From Spirogloea muscicola (lineage: Eukaryota; Streptophyta; Zygnematophyceae; Spirogloeales; Spirogloeaceae), in NCBI GenBank assembly GCA_009602725.1, contig WELB01000255.1, positions 35,090 to 55,010 on the forward strand: 19,921 bases of DNA, given 5' to 3'. Position numbers and translations under genes: made by a program. Below the pieces are notes generated by a model. It ran no database searches and was not told the DNA's origin. It saw nothing but the letters and a program-made list of their open reading frames with translations. How positions within the stretch are numbered: the stretch's first letter is position 1; every line of letters starts with the position of its first letter. Shown here one piece after another: positions 6,608-16,800 of this stretch.

Positions 6608-9600
6608 TCACAGGTTGACCCACTTGAATGGATCCAGGGCTTCGCCGTTCTTCCGCACTGCCAGATGGCAACATATGCATCTGATCAACTATGCCGGGTT
6701 TCTACTGAAGAGTTGGTGACAGCCTACATTGTGAGGTCGCCAGTCAGTCCGGACGAAGAGCAGTCGTGGCAGTGACACAGCAATTTGGCCTCGCAGTCCA
6801 TAGCACTTGAACAATGTCACTGACACTTTGGTCCTCAGATATCCAAAAATGCCTCACCCTCAAAATGCAGGTGCGGCCCGGTTGCATGGCCAGTAGCGCC
6901 CACGGCAGCCACCTGCTGGCCCTTGGACACATGCTGCAGGTTGCAAATAGACAACCATCTGTGTTAAGTACAGCAGCAGCAACTGCGTCTATGGGAGCCA
7001 CTTGCAACAAAGAGACCTGCTCTGCCCAGCATGCAAGTAAAATGAAACGCAGGCAATATGCTCACAGCATGATGTCAACGAGTGCTACGACTGCAAATGA
7101 GTAGAAGCGTTACTATACAGAGCCATGCAGCTCCTGTGTAGAGCAAGAAATCCTCCTCCTGGTCCTGGCCCAGCTCTAGAATTCCCCCCGATAGAGCTAC
7201 TGTTCTTGCAGGCACGAGCTCGCTACCTGTCCAACTCGAGCATGGATGGCGCAGCAGTGGCCATAGCGCGTCACCAGTCCGCCATCATGCTGGATTGCAA
7301 CCAGATACCCATACCTGGGACAACAAATTTTGCACAGATTCGTCACAAACCAGCATGTCAATTCCACAGAAAACCCCTTGTTGACAGCGGACTTTGGATA
7401 CTGAGGTTATTGAGATGCAAATGGACAGTACTGCATGGAGCTACCGACAAATTTCACCACAGATGGCAGGCTTGACAAGAGATTCTGGAACAGACAGGAT
7501 GAGAAGGCTGTTATCTGATATATTCGTACCCGCCGCTCCAGCCAGCGAAGGTGACCATGCCCCTGTCCGAGGCCAGGATTGGTGTCCCAAAGTCCGCGGC
7601 CAGATCAACGCCCTGCAAGGCCATGCATAGAGATTGTGACTTCCCCGCCCTCGTCGAGGTGGACCATACAGCTTCCAGATTAGCCAGGGACTAAATATGT
7701 AAAGGCTGTATCACATTCCATGCTGAAAGGAATGTCGCAGCACTTGGTCCTCCATGGAATCTGACCACACACATTGGCCTCAATATATGTACCTCGTGAA
7801 ATGCCCCCCATCGCCAACCAAAGGGGCTGCTCACAAAGCTGACAATTCGAAAAACAAATTGCTTAAGCACAAGGAGCAGCTGCTCATGCGAGTACAGGAA
7901 CAGTGGAAGCGCAGTCACCAGGCGCTCTATCCAGGACCAAGTCTTTAGCCATGTGAGACAAATTAGACGGCAGGTCAGAGTGCCCACCCATCAGTGACAG
8001 GTGAGTTGAAGCGCATCCAGCCGCCGATTCCAGGTTGGAAACCCTTTCTCCTATTCTTCCATCGGCCTGCAGCACAAAAGATGTCGAAGTGCGAGTCACG
8101 CGTTGCACAGATGCCTCTTAGGAATGCCATCCGCACTTATATAGGTCCATCCAGTGGCAGTCGCTGTAACAGTTTCTTGTGAACTTGTTGCCCATATGTT
8201 GGACACAATTGCTATTACTAGCTATTACTGTATTCTTAGCTATTACTATTCTTCTGCTTAAATTGCTGAACACTTGCTGCTGTGTATGTAGCAGCTGGTG
8301 CTGCGCAATGACGATTTCCTCACCTTCGAGCGCCACGCCCTTGAGGCCGTCGGCTCCGGCCTTCCGCACCTTCTGAGGAACGATCTCCGGGCCGCCGATG
8401 CCCAGCCGCCCACCACTGCTCTTGGATGCCCCTGGGTGCTGCCTTGAGAAGAGCGGTCTGTGCGTGCGACGCAGGCCTGGGCGAAGCTCTTGCGGTGGCC
8501 TCCCGAGCGGGCCTGCCACCATGCATCAGCACGTCCATGTCTCAGACACAGACTCCGCCTCTCACTTTGACAGCAGCCAATGTTAATTATTAGTCTGCAG
8601 ATTTACGTACGGCTGTAAATTCTAATGACGATATCAAGACAAGAATCATCTTCCCCATGGTTGCATCAACACAATCTGAGTCAGAATCTGAATTGTACAC
8701 GGATTTTGGGCCACTCTCACAAATGGTCCAGCGGGGACTGCGTTGGAAGGGGGTTGGGTGGCCAGGGGAGCAGGGGTTAGTTCGTCATGGGAGTTTGGAT
8801 AGCGGAGGCAGCCAATTGCACCTTCTGAGACAGCGAGCACGTCCCCTTCAAAGATGGAGTCGTCGCGCAGGTTGTTCAGCCGCTGCAGCTCGCGGATGCT
8901 CAGCCTGCAGAAGAGATACGATGGAGAAGGATGCGACGAAAACGTTGCAGACAGTCAGTAGCATACATGCGGAAAGTCGTGACTTAACAGCTAACGAAAA
9001 GTGGTGTGTGTTTCATGTATCAGACCTCTTTGACCAGCAGGACTGAGTCGCCACTTTGTATCAGCATAACACAACTTGAGGCCATGAACATAATTGTTCT
9101 GTTACGATCCAGTCTTAGAGGGCAGTCTATGCATGTTGAGCTGGACAAGCCCAATCGATCTGCAGCGCCGGAACTTGTCGTCACTGACAGAGGTGCTCAG
9201 GTGCCACTCCTCACTTGTGCATGTAGGCTATGTCAGCGAGCGTGTCACCGAATGCCACTTTGACAGTCTTGAGCCGCGGCGCAGGCCACGTGCCCTTGCG
9301 CCTCTTACGCAGCCCATCGCCTCCCGCTGGCCGGAACCAGGGGTTCTGCGACTGCGGCGCGCGGACGGGCTGCAGCGTCGCGGCCACCACGGTGCCCTCC
9401 ATGACGCTCGCGCGCTCCGCCGCGCCCGCTTTGTGGACCTTGGGGCGTCTCGGCAGCAGGCTCTTCTTGCGGAGCGACGCCGCGACCACCGACGTGCGTG
9501 GCCGGTTCACTGCGGCAGCGGCCAAGGGCGAAGGCTTGGCTGCTGCCGACGTCGACTCGCCCCGTCCAGCAGGCTGCTGCCGCCTCGTCGGCGAGGGGCT

Positions 9601-10599
9601 CCGGCCGCCCCAAGCATTGCCGCCCGATGTCGAGGGCAGCCCCACTGGCGCCCTGCCGCGCAGCGGTGACCACTTGCGGCTGCCGCCGCCAGCACTCACT
9701 GGGATGACGAGCTCTTTCCCCACCTGGAGGACCTCCGAGATGCGCAGCTCCGGGTTTGCGTTCTTCAGGGACCTGCGACACCGAGCAAGCCGCGTCACAT
9801 GGTCAGTGATACTCGCTGGTCCCAAGTCTCCTAGAGCCCTCCTATTCTACTGTCACTAATCCTGTTACTAATCTGTTAGTAATCTGCTATTACTAATCCG
9901 CTGTTAGTTCTCGTCAGCCAGCATTTCCCTGCATTGCGCTTGCGGCGGCGTGGCCATGGCCAAGAGCGGCGGCTGCTGGCTGCCGGAGAGGGTGCTCGGG
10001 GGCTCACTCGACGTCGACCTTGTGCTGGCGGCCGATGTCGATCAGCCAGTCCCCACGCCGGACGACGTGCACCTTGCAGGACGGCGCTGCCATGACGCCG
10101 CCGTCGAAGGCGTCGCTGAGACGGGAGGTCGGAGGCGGCGACCGGGACCGGCGGCGGGATGGTCTCGGCACGGCCACCTGAAGCAGCGGCGGCGGCTGGG
10201 GGTGCTTATCTGGTGACGCCGCCGCGTCGTCGCCCTGCCAGTAACAGCGACGGCGGCACGGCGGCGAGGCGCGAGTGAGAAGATCGTCGCCGCCAAGAGC
10301 AAGCCGATGGCGATGGCGTCGAGTCCCTCAGCCTGACCAGGGCCAGCGAGCGGTGCAGGCGCGCAAGGCGCCTGGCCGGCAGCCTGACTCCCGGGCGCCA
10401 TGGCTGCCGTCGAGAGCTCGCGCGGCGGCCGCCGCTTCCCGCGGCGCAGATCGCGTCGCCCCCAGTCGTCGGCTGCGCAGCCAGGCGGAGCCAGAGAAGA
10501 CGGCCGGCGCATGGCACGACGAGGGCGAGGCCTCACCCTGGGAGCGCCACGGAGGCTGAGCTCCTGCAGCCGCGCATCCAGCCAGCGCCAGGGGTCCAT
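6608..10599 (-). CDS. LysM-LysM-M23 (LytM-type) metallopeptidase
   Basis: Exons in coding order: 10599-10537, 10177-10008, 9772-9215, 8904-8822, 8512-8324, 8066-7988, 7838-7793, 7612-7530, 7314-7227, 6933-6858, 6657-6608. They total 1485 bases, 494 residues plus TGA; every exon length and phase agrees. The first LysM domain (exons 2-3) starts VHVVRRGDWLIDIGRQHK and ends VGKELVIPV. After a basic, low-complexity linker of about 130 residues comes a second LysM domain (exons 3-4): TVKVAFGDTLADIAYMHK to EGDVLAVSE. Exons 6-11 encode a full M23 domain: SPFGWRWGAFHEGVD (first His and Asp metal ligands), GTPILASDRGMVTFAGW, RYGH (7257-7268) and GPHLHFE (HLH at 6865-6873). The family cleaves peptidoglycan cross-bridges, and LysM binds GlcNAc polymers. 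All key residues are present, so activity is plausible. Exon 1 and the 10177 acceptor are least certain; a hydrophobic stretch at about 10270-10330 is in another frame and is taken as intronic. Localisation is unknown. Confidence 0.92.
8211..8250 (+). repeat. (CTATTACTA)n short tandem repeat
   Basis: Three to four units of 'agctattact' with interruptions, in an intron of the LysM-M23 gene. Confidence 0.65.
9852..9900 (+). repeat. TTACTAATC-type short repeat
   Basis: Tandem 'ttactaatct' and related units with an inverted 'gttagtaatc', in the intron between LysM exons 2 and 3. Confidence 0.6.
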
Positions 10600-11110
10600 A
10601 CCGCCGCCGCCGCGCCGCCGCTGCCGCCGCGAGCGCCGCCCTTGCCGCCGCCGCTGTCACTGCACCAGTCCCTGGACGAGCCTCCAGCAGGGCCGGCGCT
10701 GCACCGANCGCGGCGGCGGTCGCGGCGGCGGCGGCGGCGGCGCGCGGGCGGGAAAGCGGCGGCGGCGCCTTGTCGGCGGTACTCAGCCAGTGACTCCGCA
10801 TGCAGAGAGGTTGGGGGAGACAAGAATCCTGCAAGTTGCGGAGCCAGGATGCTTGTAAATAAACACATGTCACGGAGTGTTTCTGCCGGGCTCTGGGCGC
10901 GCAAGAGAATCTGCAGCTGCACGGAGCTGGAGGAGCAGTCCCGTCGGCGGTGGGCGGGGGGGCCCACCGCCGCCGCCGTTCGGAAAGTCTGACGGGGGCT
11001 GTCGTCAGGATGTGCCTTGTGGGCCGACGACGAGACGGGCCATCACCTCACGGGGCCCCCCGCCCCCGTCGGGAACGCCCCGTGGGACGCGGAGGTGACC
11101 GGATAAGGAA
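10600..11110. other. GC-rich 5' flank of the LysM-M23 gene with hairpins
   Basis: A CGG/CCG-rich tract with an N at 10707 precedes the first exon. A perfect 11-bp stem lies at 10945-10955 and 10962-10972 around a six-G loop. A second, bulged stem pairs TCACCTCACGGGGC (11043-11056) with GCCCCGT (11077-11083) and GAGGTGA (11092-11098). Several GC-rich open frames cross the area, but none shows a motif. The true start of the gene could lie here. Confidence 0.5.
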
Positions 11111-11149
11111 ATGAAGTTGCACCTCCAATGTGCACTTAGGAGCAGGCCG

Positions 11150-11310
11150 CGCCATGCACTCCGTTCTGCTATGGCTGCTGCTTCCGGATCTCGTCGGGGT
11201 GCCTCTTGTCAGTTGCCCCTTCTGGGAGAGCCACTTTCTTATTTTCAGCTGCAAATACCCCCACTTGCGGCTGCTGAATCGGGGTCACTAAGTTCCCATC
11301 GGCTGTAGTC
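11150..11310 (+). pseudogene. Degraded coding fragment P2
   Basis: Reads AMAAASGSRRG in one frame (compare ALAAASGFRQG) and, further on in another frame, HLRLLNRGH then a stop at about 11290. At least one frameshift separates the two parts. Confidence 0.4.
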
Positions 11311-11452
11311 TCTAGCATAGCTGTGTGATTTTGGCGCCTTTCGGCCCTTTGAACCTGGAGTACCGGGAGACTAGTTCTCTACTCTGCGGCTGCTCAAGTG
11401 AGGGTTTTGAGCACCGAGTGGCCACTTGATCGCTGTGTGCTTCACCGCTCTT

Positions 11453-11510
11453 CTGGCCCCTTCAAACTTTGTTCATTCTTACTCTGGGCTGGCCAATTGC
11501 AGCCATCGAT
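11453..11510 (+). repeat. Hairpin repeat H11
   Basis: 'tggccccttcaaactttgtt', 'cattctta', core 'gggctggccaattgcagcc' (11485-11503). Confidence 0.75.
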
Positions 11511-11535
11511 CTCTAGCAAAAGAGTCTTTCTTTAT

Positions 11536-11576
11536 ACCTTGTTCATTCTTCCTTGGCTGGCCATCCACAGCCGCAG
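11536..11576 (+). repeat. Hairpin repeat H12, short
   Basis: 'accttgttcattcttccttg' then 'gctggccatccacagccgc'. The 5' part of the unit is missing. Confidence 0.6.
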
Positions 11577-11597
11577 CCCCCTTTTAGAGAGGAGAAG

Positions 11598-11715
11598 AAG
11601 GGCTCGCCCATTGAGGATAGGGGCTGGAAAAAGCCAGCCCAAAAAAGAATGAACAAAGGACGAGAAGGGGCCAGGGGAAGCACAAAGAAAAACAAGCACA
11701 GAAAAGGGAATACAC
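11598..11715 (-). repeat. Hairpin repeat H13
   Basis: Reverse-oriented long copy with its core at 11620-11640, very close to H2 (548-660), including 'aagggctcgcccattgagga' and 'aaaaacaagcacaga'. Confidence 0.85.
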
Positions 11716-11737
11716 TTAGAGAGTTCACTTATTCTAG

Positions 11738-11770
11738 GCAATGGCTGTGAGAGACCAGCACAAATTGGGG
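11738..11770 (-). repeat. Hairpin repeat H14, short
   Basis: 'ggcaatggctgtgagagacc' then 'agcacaaattgggg'. Diverged reverse-oriented copy. Confidence 0.55.
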
Positions 11771-11993
11771 CCGACCCCATACTATCTGTTTCCACGGCAA
11801 GGCATGAAGTCGCCAGTGCCGCTCGAGGCAAGGAGGCTACATACGCCGATCAACAGCCGGAGGACGGGTTCTTTCCCCTTTCCCTTGCCATCGATGTCCA
11901 GTGGGCTTTCGGTGCTCAACGGCTCGAGCTCCTGCACCAGCTAGCGCGCATCGCTGTGTCCCGACATTACCAAGGGCGGCAGGCCGATTACGC

Positions 11994-12110
11994 GCGGCAA
12001 GCTCTCTCGCCCAGGTTAATGGCATGTACCTGTCAGCATCGCAGCGGTCAATGGCACACGCGTTGCATCTGCAAGCCGGCCGCGCTTTGGCTGCAGCAGT
12101 TCCTCGATGA
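11994..12110 (+). pseudogene. Repeat-borne coding fragment P3
   Basis: Reads SLAQVNGMYLSASQRS and then MAHALHLQAGRALAAAV before a stop at 12110. The middle matches P1 (MAHALHLRAGRALAAAS) and P6. The frame ends early, so this copy is truncated or frameshifted relative to them. Confidence 0.55.
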
Positions 12111-12309
12111 AAGAGTTCCACGAGCTATGTTGCCCTTTTTCACTCATGCGATATTGCTGGATCAGGCTTGCGCCCAGTGTCCAAGATTCCCCATTGCTGT
12201 CTCCCGCAGGAGTCTTGGCCGTGTCTCAGTCCTAGTGTGGCTGATCATCCAAAAGGCCAGTTAAGCACCATCGGCTTTGGTCAGCTATTACCCAACCCAC
12301 TACCTAAAT

Positions 12310-12405
12310 ACTACGCGGCCTCTGGCTATAGACAGGGGATCCACTGCTGGTAGACTAGTTTCTCTGACATGCGGCTGCTCAACAGGGGGTTTTCAGCACC
12401 CAGTG
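12310..12405 (+). pseudogene. Repeat-borne coding fragment P4
   Basis: Reads AASGYRQGIHCW, an in-frame TAG, then TSFSDMRLLNRGF. It aligns with the AASGFRQG...SDLHLLTRGY end of P6, broken by one stop. Confidence 0.5.
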
Positions 12406-12437
12406 GCCACTTAAGTTGCTGCGTGCTTTCGCGCTTT

Positions 12438-12492
12438 TTGGCCCCTTCGACCTTTCTTCAGTCCTGGGCTGGCCAATCACAGCCATTGCCCT
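12438..12492 (+). repeat. Hairpin repeat H15
   Basis: 'ttggccccttcgacctttct', core 'gggctggccaatcacagcc' around 12467-12485. Confidence 0.75.
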
Positions 12493-12577
12493 CTACTGGA
12501 AGAGTCTCTCTTTTAGCACAAACGAAATGTACACGATTTGAAAGGGCCGGAAGGTGCCAAAAGCAGGATCTTATCTT

Positions 12578-12660
12578 CCTTAGCCTCTGGCTATAGACAG
12601 GGGACCCACCACCCAGAGAAATGTTTCATTGACCTGGGCCTGCTAAACAGGGGATGTTGA
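12578..12660 (+). pseudogene. Repeat-borne coding fragment P5
   Basis: Reads ASGYRQGTHHPEKCFIDLG then LLNRGC, a diverged match to the end of P1, P6 and P7. Confidence 0.45.
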
Positions 12661-12699
12661 GCACCCAGTGGCCAGTTGAGTCGCTATTGCTGTAGTGCT

Positions 12700-12756
12700 C
12701 TCCTGGCCCCTTCGAACTTTGTTCCTGCTGTTTTCTGGGCTGGCCAATTCTGGCAG
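12700..12756 (+). repeat. Hairpin repeat H16
   Basis: 'ctggccccttcgaactttgt' and 'gggctggccaattctggcag'. The right hairpin arm is decayed. Confidence 0.65.
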
Positions 12757-12779
12757 AATAGGGGTTACTTCTTAGTAGG

Positions 12780-12920
12780 GGTTACTGAGTGCTTTGTAGC
12801 TGCTTCGTATCTTTTTTGTGCTTGTTGTTATTCGTACTTCCCCTGGCCCCTTCTCGTCCTTTGTTCATTCTTTTTGGGCTGGCTTTTTCCAGCCCCTATC
12901 CTCAATGGGCGAGCCCTTTC
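12780..12920 (+). repeat. Hairpin repeat H17, long copy
   Basis: The best-preserved forward copy together with H5. Perfect core at 12876-12895, flanked by 'ttgttcattcttttt' and 'tcaatgggcgagccctttc'. The 65 bases before it align with the reverse complement of 615-680. Confidence 0.85.
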
Positions 12921-13039
12921 TCATTCTTATTGCGCGCTTTTCTCTCTCTTGGGATAACCACTTCCTGTTTTTCTCACTCTTGACTCTTTTTCTCTTTGAC
13001 TTCTGCAAAAAGTGGCTCTCCCAATGGGGGCAAGGGCAA

Positions 13040-13108
13040 TGTGGGCAATGGCTGTGAGAAGCCAGCCCGAAAAGAATTGAGAAGGGTCGAAGGGGCCAAA
13101 CTACGAAG
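13040..13108 (-). repeat. Hairpin repeat H18
   Basis: 'gggcaatggctgtgagaagc' then 'cagcccgaaaagaattgag' and two copies of 'cgaaggggcca'. It precedes fragment P6 as the left flank. Confidence 0.75.
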
Positions 13109-13189
13109 GGGCCAGAAGCGCAATTCTTATAACATGCGTAGGATGAATCACAAGAGCAACGAGTGAGGAGCCTCTGGAAGTGGGCGCTC

Positions 13190-13404
13190 CATTGGCAGCA
13201 AGGCGAGCAGCCTGGCTTCCATGTCGCCGGGTCCCTCGCCCAAGTTTACCGGATGCGCCTGGCCGTCTCTTTGCAGCGGTCCCTAGCTTTTGCGGTCCAC
13301 TTGCGCGCAGGCCGCGCTCTGGCGGCGGCCTCCGGCTTCCGTCAGGGCAACGTCTTTCCGCCTGCTAGCTACTCAGATTTGCATCTACTGACGAGAGGTT
13401 ACTG
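13190..13404 (+). pseudogene. Repeat-borne coding fragment P6, best copy
   Basis: Open frame containing GSLAQVYRMRL, HLRAGRALAAASGFRQG and SDLHLLTRGY, ending at a TGA (about 13402-13404). It is the partner of P1 in the synonymous-change comparison. It sits between hairpin repeats H18 (reverse) and H19 (forward), the same order as P1 between H6 and H7. No in-frame ATG with a clear context was seen, so it may be a last exon or a fragment. Family unknown. Confidence 0.6.
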
Positions 13405-13439
13405 AGAGTTCGCTTACTGCTGTCTCAGTCCTTAGCACT

Positions 13440-13515
13440 CCGACTCCTTCAGACCTTGTCCATTCTTTTGGGCTGGCCTCTCCCAGCCACCAGTTAATCT
13501 GGCCGCGCTTGCTTC
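13440..13515 (+). repeat. Hairpin repeat H19
   Basis: 'ctccttcagaccttgtccat' and 'tcttttgggctggcctctcc', with 'cagccaccagttaatctgg'. Nearly exact reverse complement of 758-829. Confidence 0.85.
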
Positions 13516-13845
13516 CTCCATAACCATTAGTCAGCAAATATAATCAGAGAGGGCGGAACAAGCGTATGCCTGATGAAGTATGAGGCCCCCGCGGCGGCGC
13601 CGCGACTGGCACCGGTCCACCATTCCCTTCCCGCTGCAGGCGCCCTCCCGGTGGACCAAAGCCGGTTACGTCGGCGTCAGTCACCGACCAATGGTTGGGG
13701 AGCCTCGCTCACGTTTGATAGCACGTGCCCCGCTGCGGGGGCATCTTGGCAGCCCCCCCTAGGGCGCCGCCGCTGGGGGAGGAGGGAGGGAGGAGGGAGG
13801 AGGGAGGCGGGCGACGTGGAGGGAGACAGGAAGAGTAAGCTCGGT

Positions 13846-16800
13846 ATGGCACAAGGGGAGGGAGGGAGGCGGGCCGGGGGTGAGGGAGAGAGGAGGGAGG
13901 TCAGAGACGGCTTCCAACCCCCCCGCTCTAAAGCAGACGCGGCGGCCCCGGCGGCCCCGGCGGCGGGGGCCGAGGACTCGGCCGCCGGCAGGGGGCGCGT
14001 GCCCCGGGTGAAGCGGCTGGAGCGGCCGGACAGGAAGAAGCTGGAGGAGGCCATCGCCGAGGTCAATGCCAAGTCGGACGGCCTGCATGCGCGGATCCAG
14101 GTGACACCATCGCCCACAGTCTCCACCAACCAAACCTTCCCCCAATCCCCGTCTCCTCATTGGCGAGCAAGATCTTTTGCCGCTATAGAGCCGATGCGCA
14201 CTGACGACACTTGCCATACCAGTTAAGTACTACCACATTCCAGTACTACGTCAGCCGCAGATCTTGGATGCCATTGCGTGTCGAGCTCAAGGAGAATGGC
14301 GAGCAGATCGGTAGAATGTCTAGAGTGCTTGATGCAGGCTGCGTAACTCTATACTTTGGAGCCATCTGGCAAGCGGCCAGCTGCTCCTTCCTCCTCCTAC
14401 GCCTCCATGTCCCGACTGCTTATCCACAGATTCGATAGCCCAGCTTCTGAGCTTGAAGGGTCTAGGATTTCTTCACCTTTGGCTACGAACGCTAATCTCG
14501 AACTCCTTTGGCTTTGAGACTTGCTGGCTGCCAATGTATACTCGGCAGGGCGGAGAAGGGTTCCGCCTGTGGTTTGCCCTCCATAGGCATTGGCATTGTG
14601 GGAGCCATTGTTCATGACAAATGGAAGGCAGTTCTGGATCACAGACTGATATACCCGCCAATGGGACTGTGTGCCGCGATGGCTGGGGGTTCCAGGAGAT
14701 CAAGGGCCTGCTAGATAGCAAGCAGCAGAACCGGCAATCCACGTCCACCGAGGTCCAGGACGCCCGGAGAAGCCTCGCCGCTGTCCAAGCGCAGTTCCGG
14801 ACGTGCCTCGAGGAGAAGAAGGCCCTCAGGAACGAGCTTAGCATGGCCGACGACTCGAGCAAGCGGATGCGCGAGGACGCGAGGTCCCTCAGGTGCGCTC
14901 GTCACGCATAACAAGGCAGGACACGTCGTCAAGTGGCCGCTTGCATGCTTTGGGATGAAGTTGAAGCTCAGCAGCTTGTCAGCAACTTGCTGGACGCACA
15001 TACATGCAGCAGAGGGGCTCTCTGATTGTTCGTTTTGTTCAATCTACGTACACAGTACAGGTTGAAGCACACTGACTTTGCAATTGCGAGACACATTCTT
15101 AGCTGATGAAGACATCCGAAGTCTTCATTTAATGTGGACCTCACCTTAGGTGCAACACAAGCAAAACATCAGGCCTGTGCCCAGCAAGTCAATCATAGAC
15201 GCTGCAAGCTTCACAGCTTGGTCAGAGAAGCTCACTGAAGGGTACCGAGCTCGACTTTCCTTGCTCTCAGGGACAAGCTGCCATTCGTGAAGGTGGAGCA
15301 GATTGACGAGGAGATTCGCAAGCTTGAGTACAAGATGTCGCATAGCACGCTGTCCCTCCCGGAGGAGAAGAAGCTCATGCAACAGACGAGGGACCTCACC
15401 AAGTCGCGAGACTTTGTCAAGGATTACAACGAGCGCATGGACAAGATCTCCCAGGACGAGTCCGGGCGGGGCGCCATCCTGGAGCGCATCAAGGAGAAGG
15501 ATGATATTCTCAACCAGCTGAAAGCGCAGGAGAATGAGCAGCGCGACGTGGGTACTGCCTGCCACAGCAGAGGAGCTGCAGAGATTTCACATTGCATTGC
15601 TCCGAGCTCCTGGTGAACAAATCCAGAAAAGGGGATTCGTCGAGCCCATCAAGATTCTGATAGTTCAGTCTCAAGCCAATTAGAGCATATAGCCTTGTCC
15701 ATGCACATAGCCATTGCAACCTGAACGTACAAGTAAGCACCATGCTGACGCCAGTCAAGCACCATGTGAAGCACTACTTGAGCTACTGCGGGGCTCCCGC
15801 AAGCTGATGCCGTGCACTGGTCAATTGCAGGCGATTGCGGCAATTCGTAACAAGGAGCAGGCACAGGCGTCGGACTTCCCCGCACTGCTGGAAGAGAAGA
15901 ACGCGAAGTATGAGGAGATCACGCAGCTACGAGAGCAGGTGAAGCAGCTGCGTGCAGAATTTCGGCAGCAGGAGGACGTGTACTACAAGCAGGAGAAGGA
16001 ATGGTACGCACAGCAGCAGGAGGAGCGGAAGAAAGCCTACGAAGCGCGCGAGGCGTACCGCAAGGAGCGTGAGAGGATCCGCAAGGTGCTGCCCACTTGC
16101 AATAAGAAAAGATTCAGCGAGCTATGACCACCGGAGTTGCTAAAGAACAGGTCTTATGTAGGACTGACATCAAAGTAAGGGCTTGACTTTGAAGTAAATA
16201 TACTCACTTGCAGGAGAGTACTCACCATTTAAGATCATGTCAATGTACAAACAATATTCATATCTTCCAAGGAGAGGCGGGCTGTACGTGGCAGTCATGT
16301 GATCATCATGGCCTGCATCCGTGGTCCAGGAAAGGGAGAAGGAATACTTTGTGGAGCCATACACGGACGAGATCATCATGTGCGACCAGCTCACTGCCTA
16401 CCTCTCCTCAGTGAGGGGAGTGGGGGCCACGCAGAGCACTGAGGAGGTCACAACCAGCCCGGCCAAGGTCGACATTGTCGCCCCTGAGGGGGTTGGCAGC
16501 GTGATAGTGTCCAAGCGGGACCGCAAGGACGAAGACCACCTCGATGGGTGGTTTGCAGGCTCTGGCGGCGGCAAGAAGGGCAAGGGCAAGGGCAAGGGGC
16601 CAGCATCGTCGAGTCAGCCTGCCAAGCCCAAGTCAGAGAAACTCTCGCTATCCTTGGACGCGCTCACGTCCTTCGAAAAGGTACATGGTTTCTATATCAG
16701 TGTAGATACTTGAGGAGCCCCACTTTGAGAACAAAGCCATGCAGCTTGGTCATGCGAACTTTTTTGCCATGCTCTCAACATTGTGAAAGCTGCAACCACT

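Larger units (their letters stand above)
11111..13572. other. Second repeat-rich block without an intact gene
   Basis: The block contains the same hairpin repeats and coding fragments as 1-2800, arranged in tandem near 11390, 12370 and 12640, with a shared 'gagcacccagtggcca' before each hairpin copy. It separates the divergent LysM-M23 (-) and Bfr1-like (+) genes. I see no other gene. Confidence 0.7.

Noticed and set aside
9230-9859. A 209-codon plus-strand frame
   Set aside because: Antisense to the LysM linker exon, where the minus strand carries clear LysM motifs and matching splice sites.
10042-10599. A 185-codon minus-strand frame with a hydrophobic stretch GLLLAATIFSLAP that could be a membrane anchor for the LysM-M23 protein
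   Set aside because: It is not in the frame of the LysM exon, and a strong donor (AGG|GTGAGG at 10537) removes it as intron. An alternative N-terminus using it cannot be excluded.
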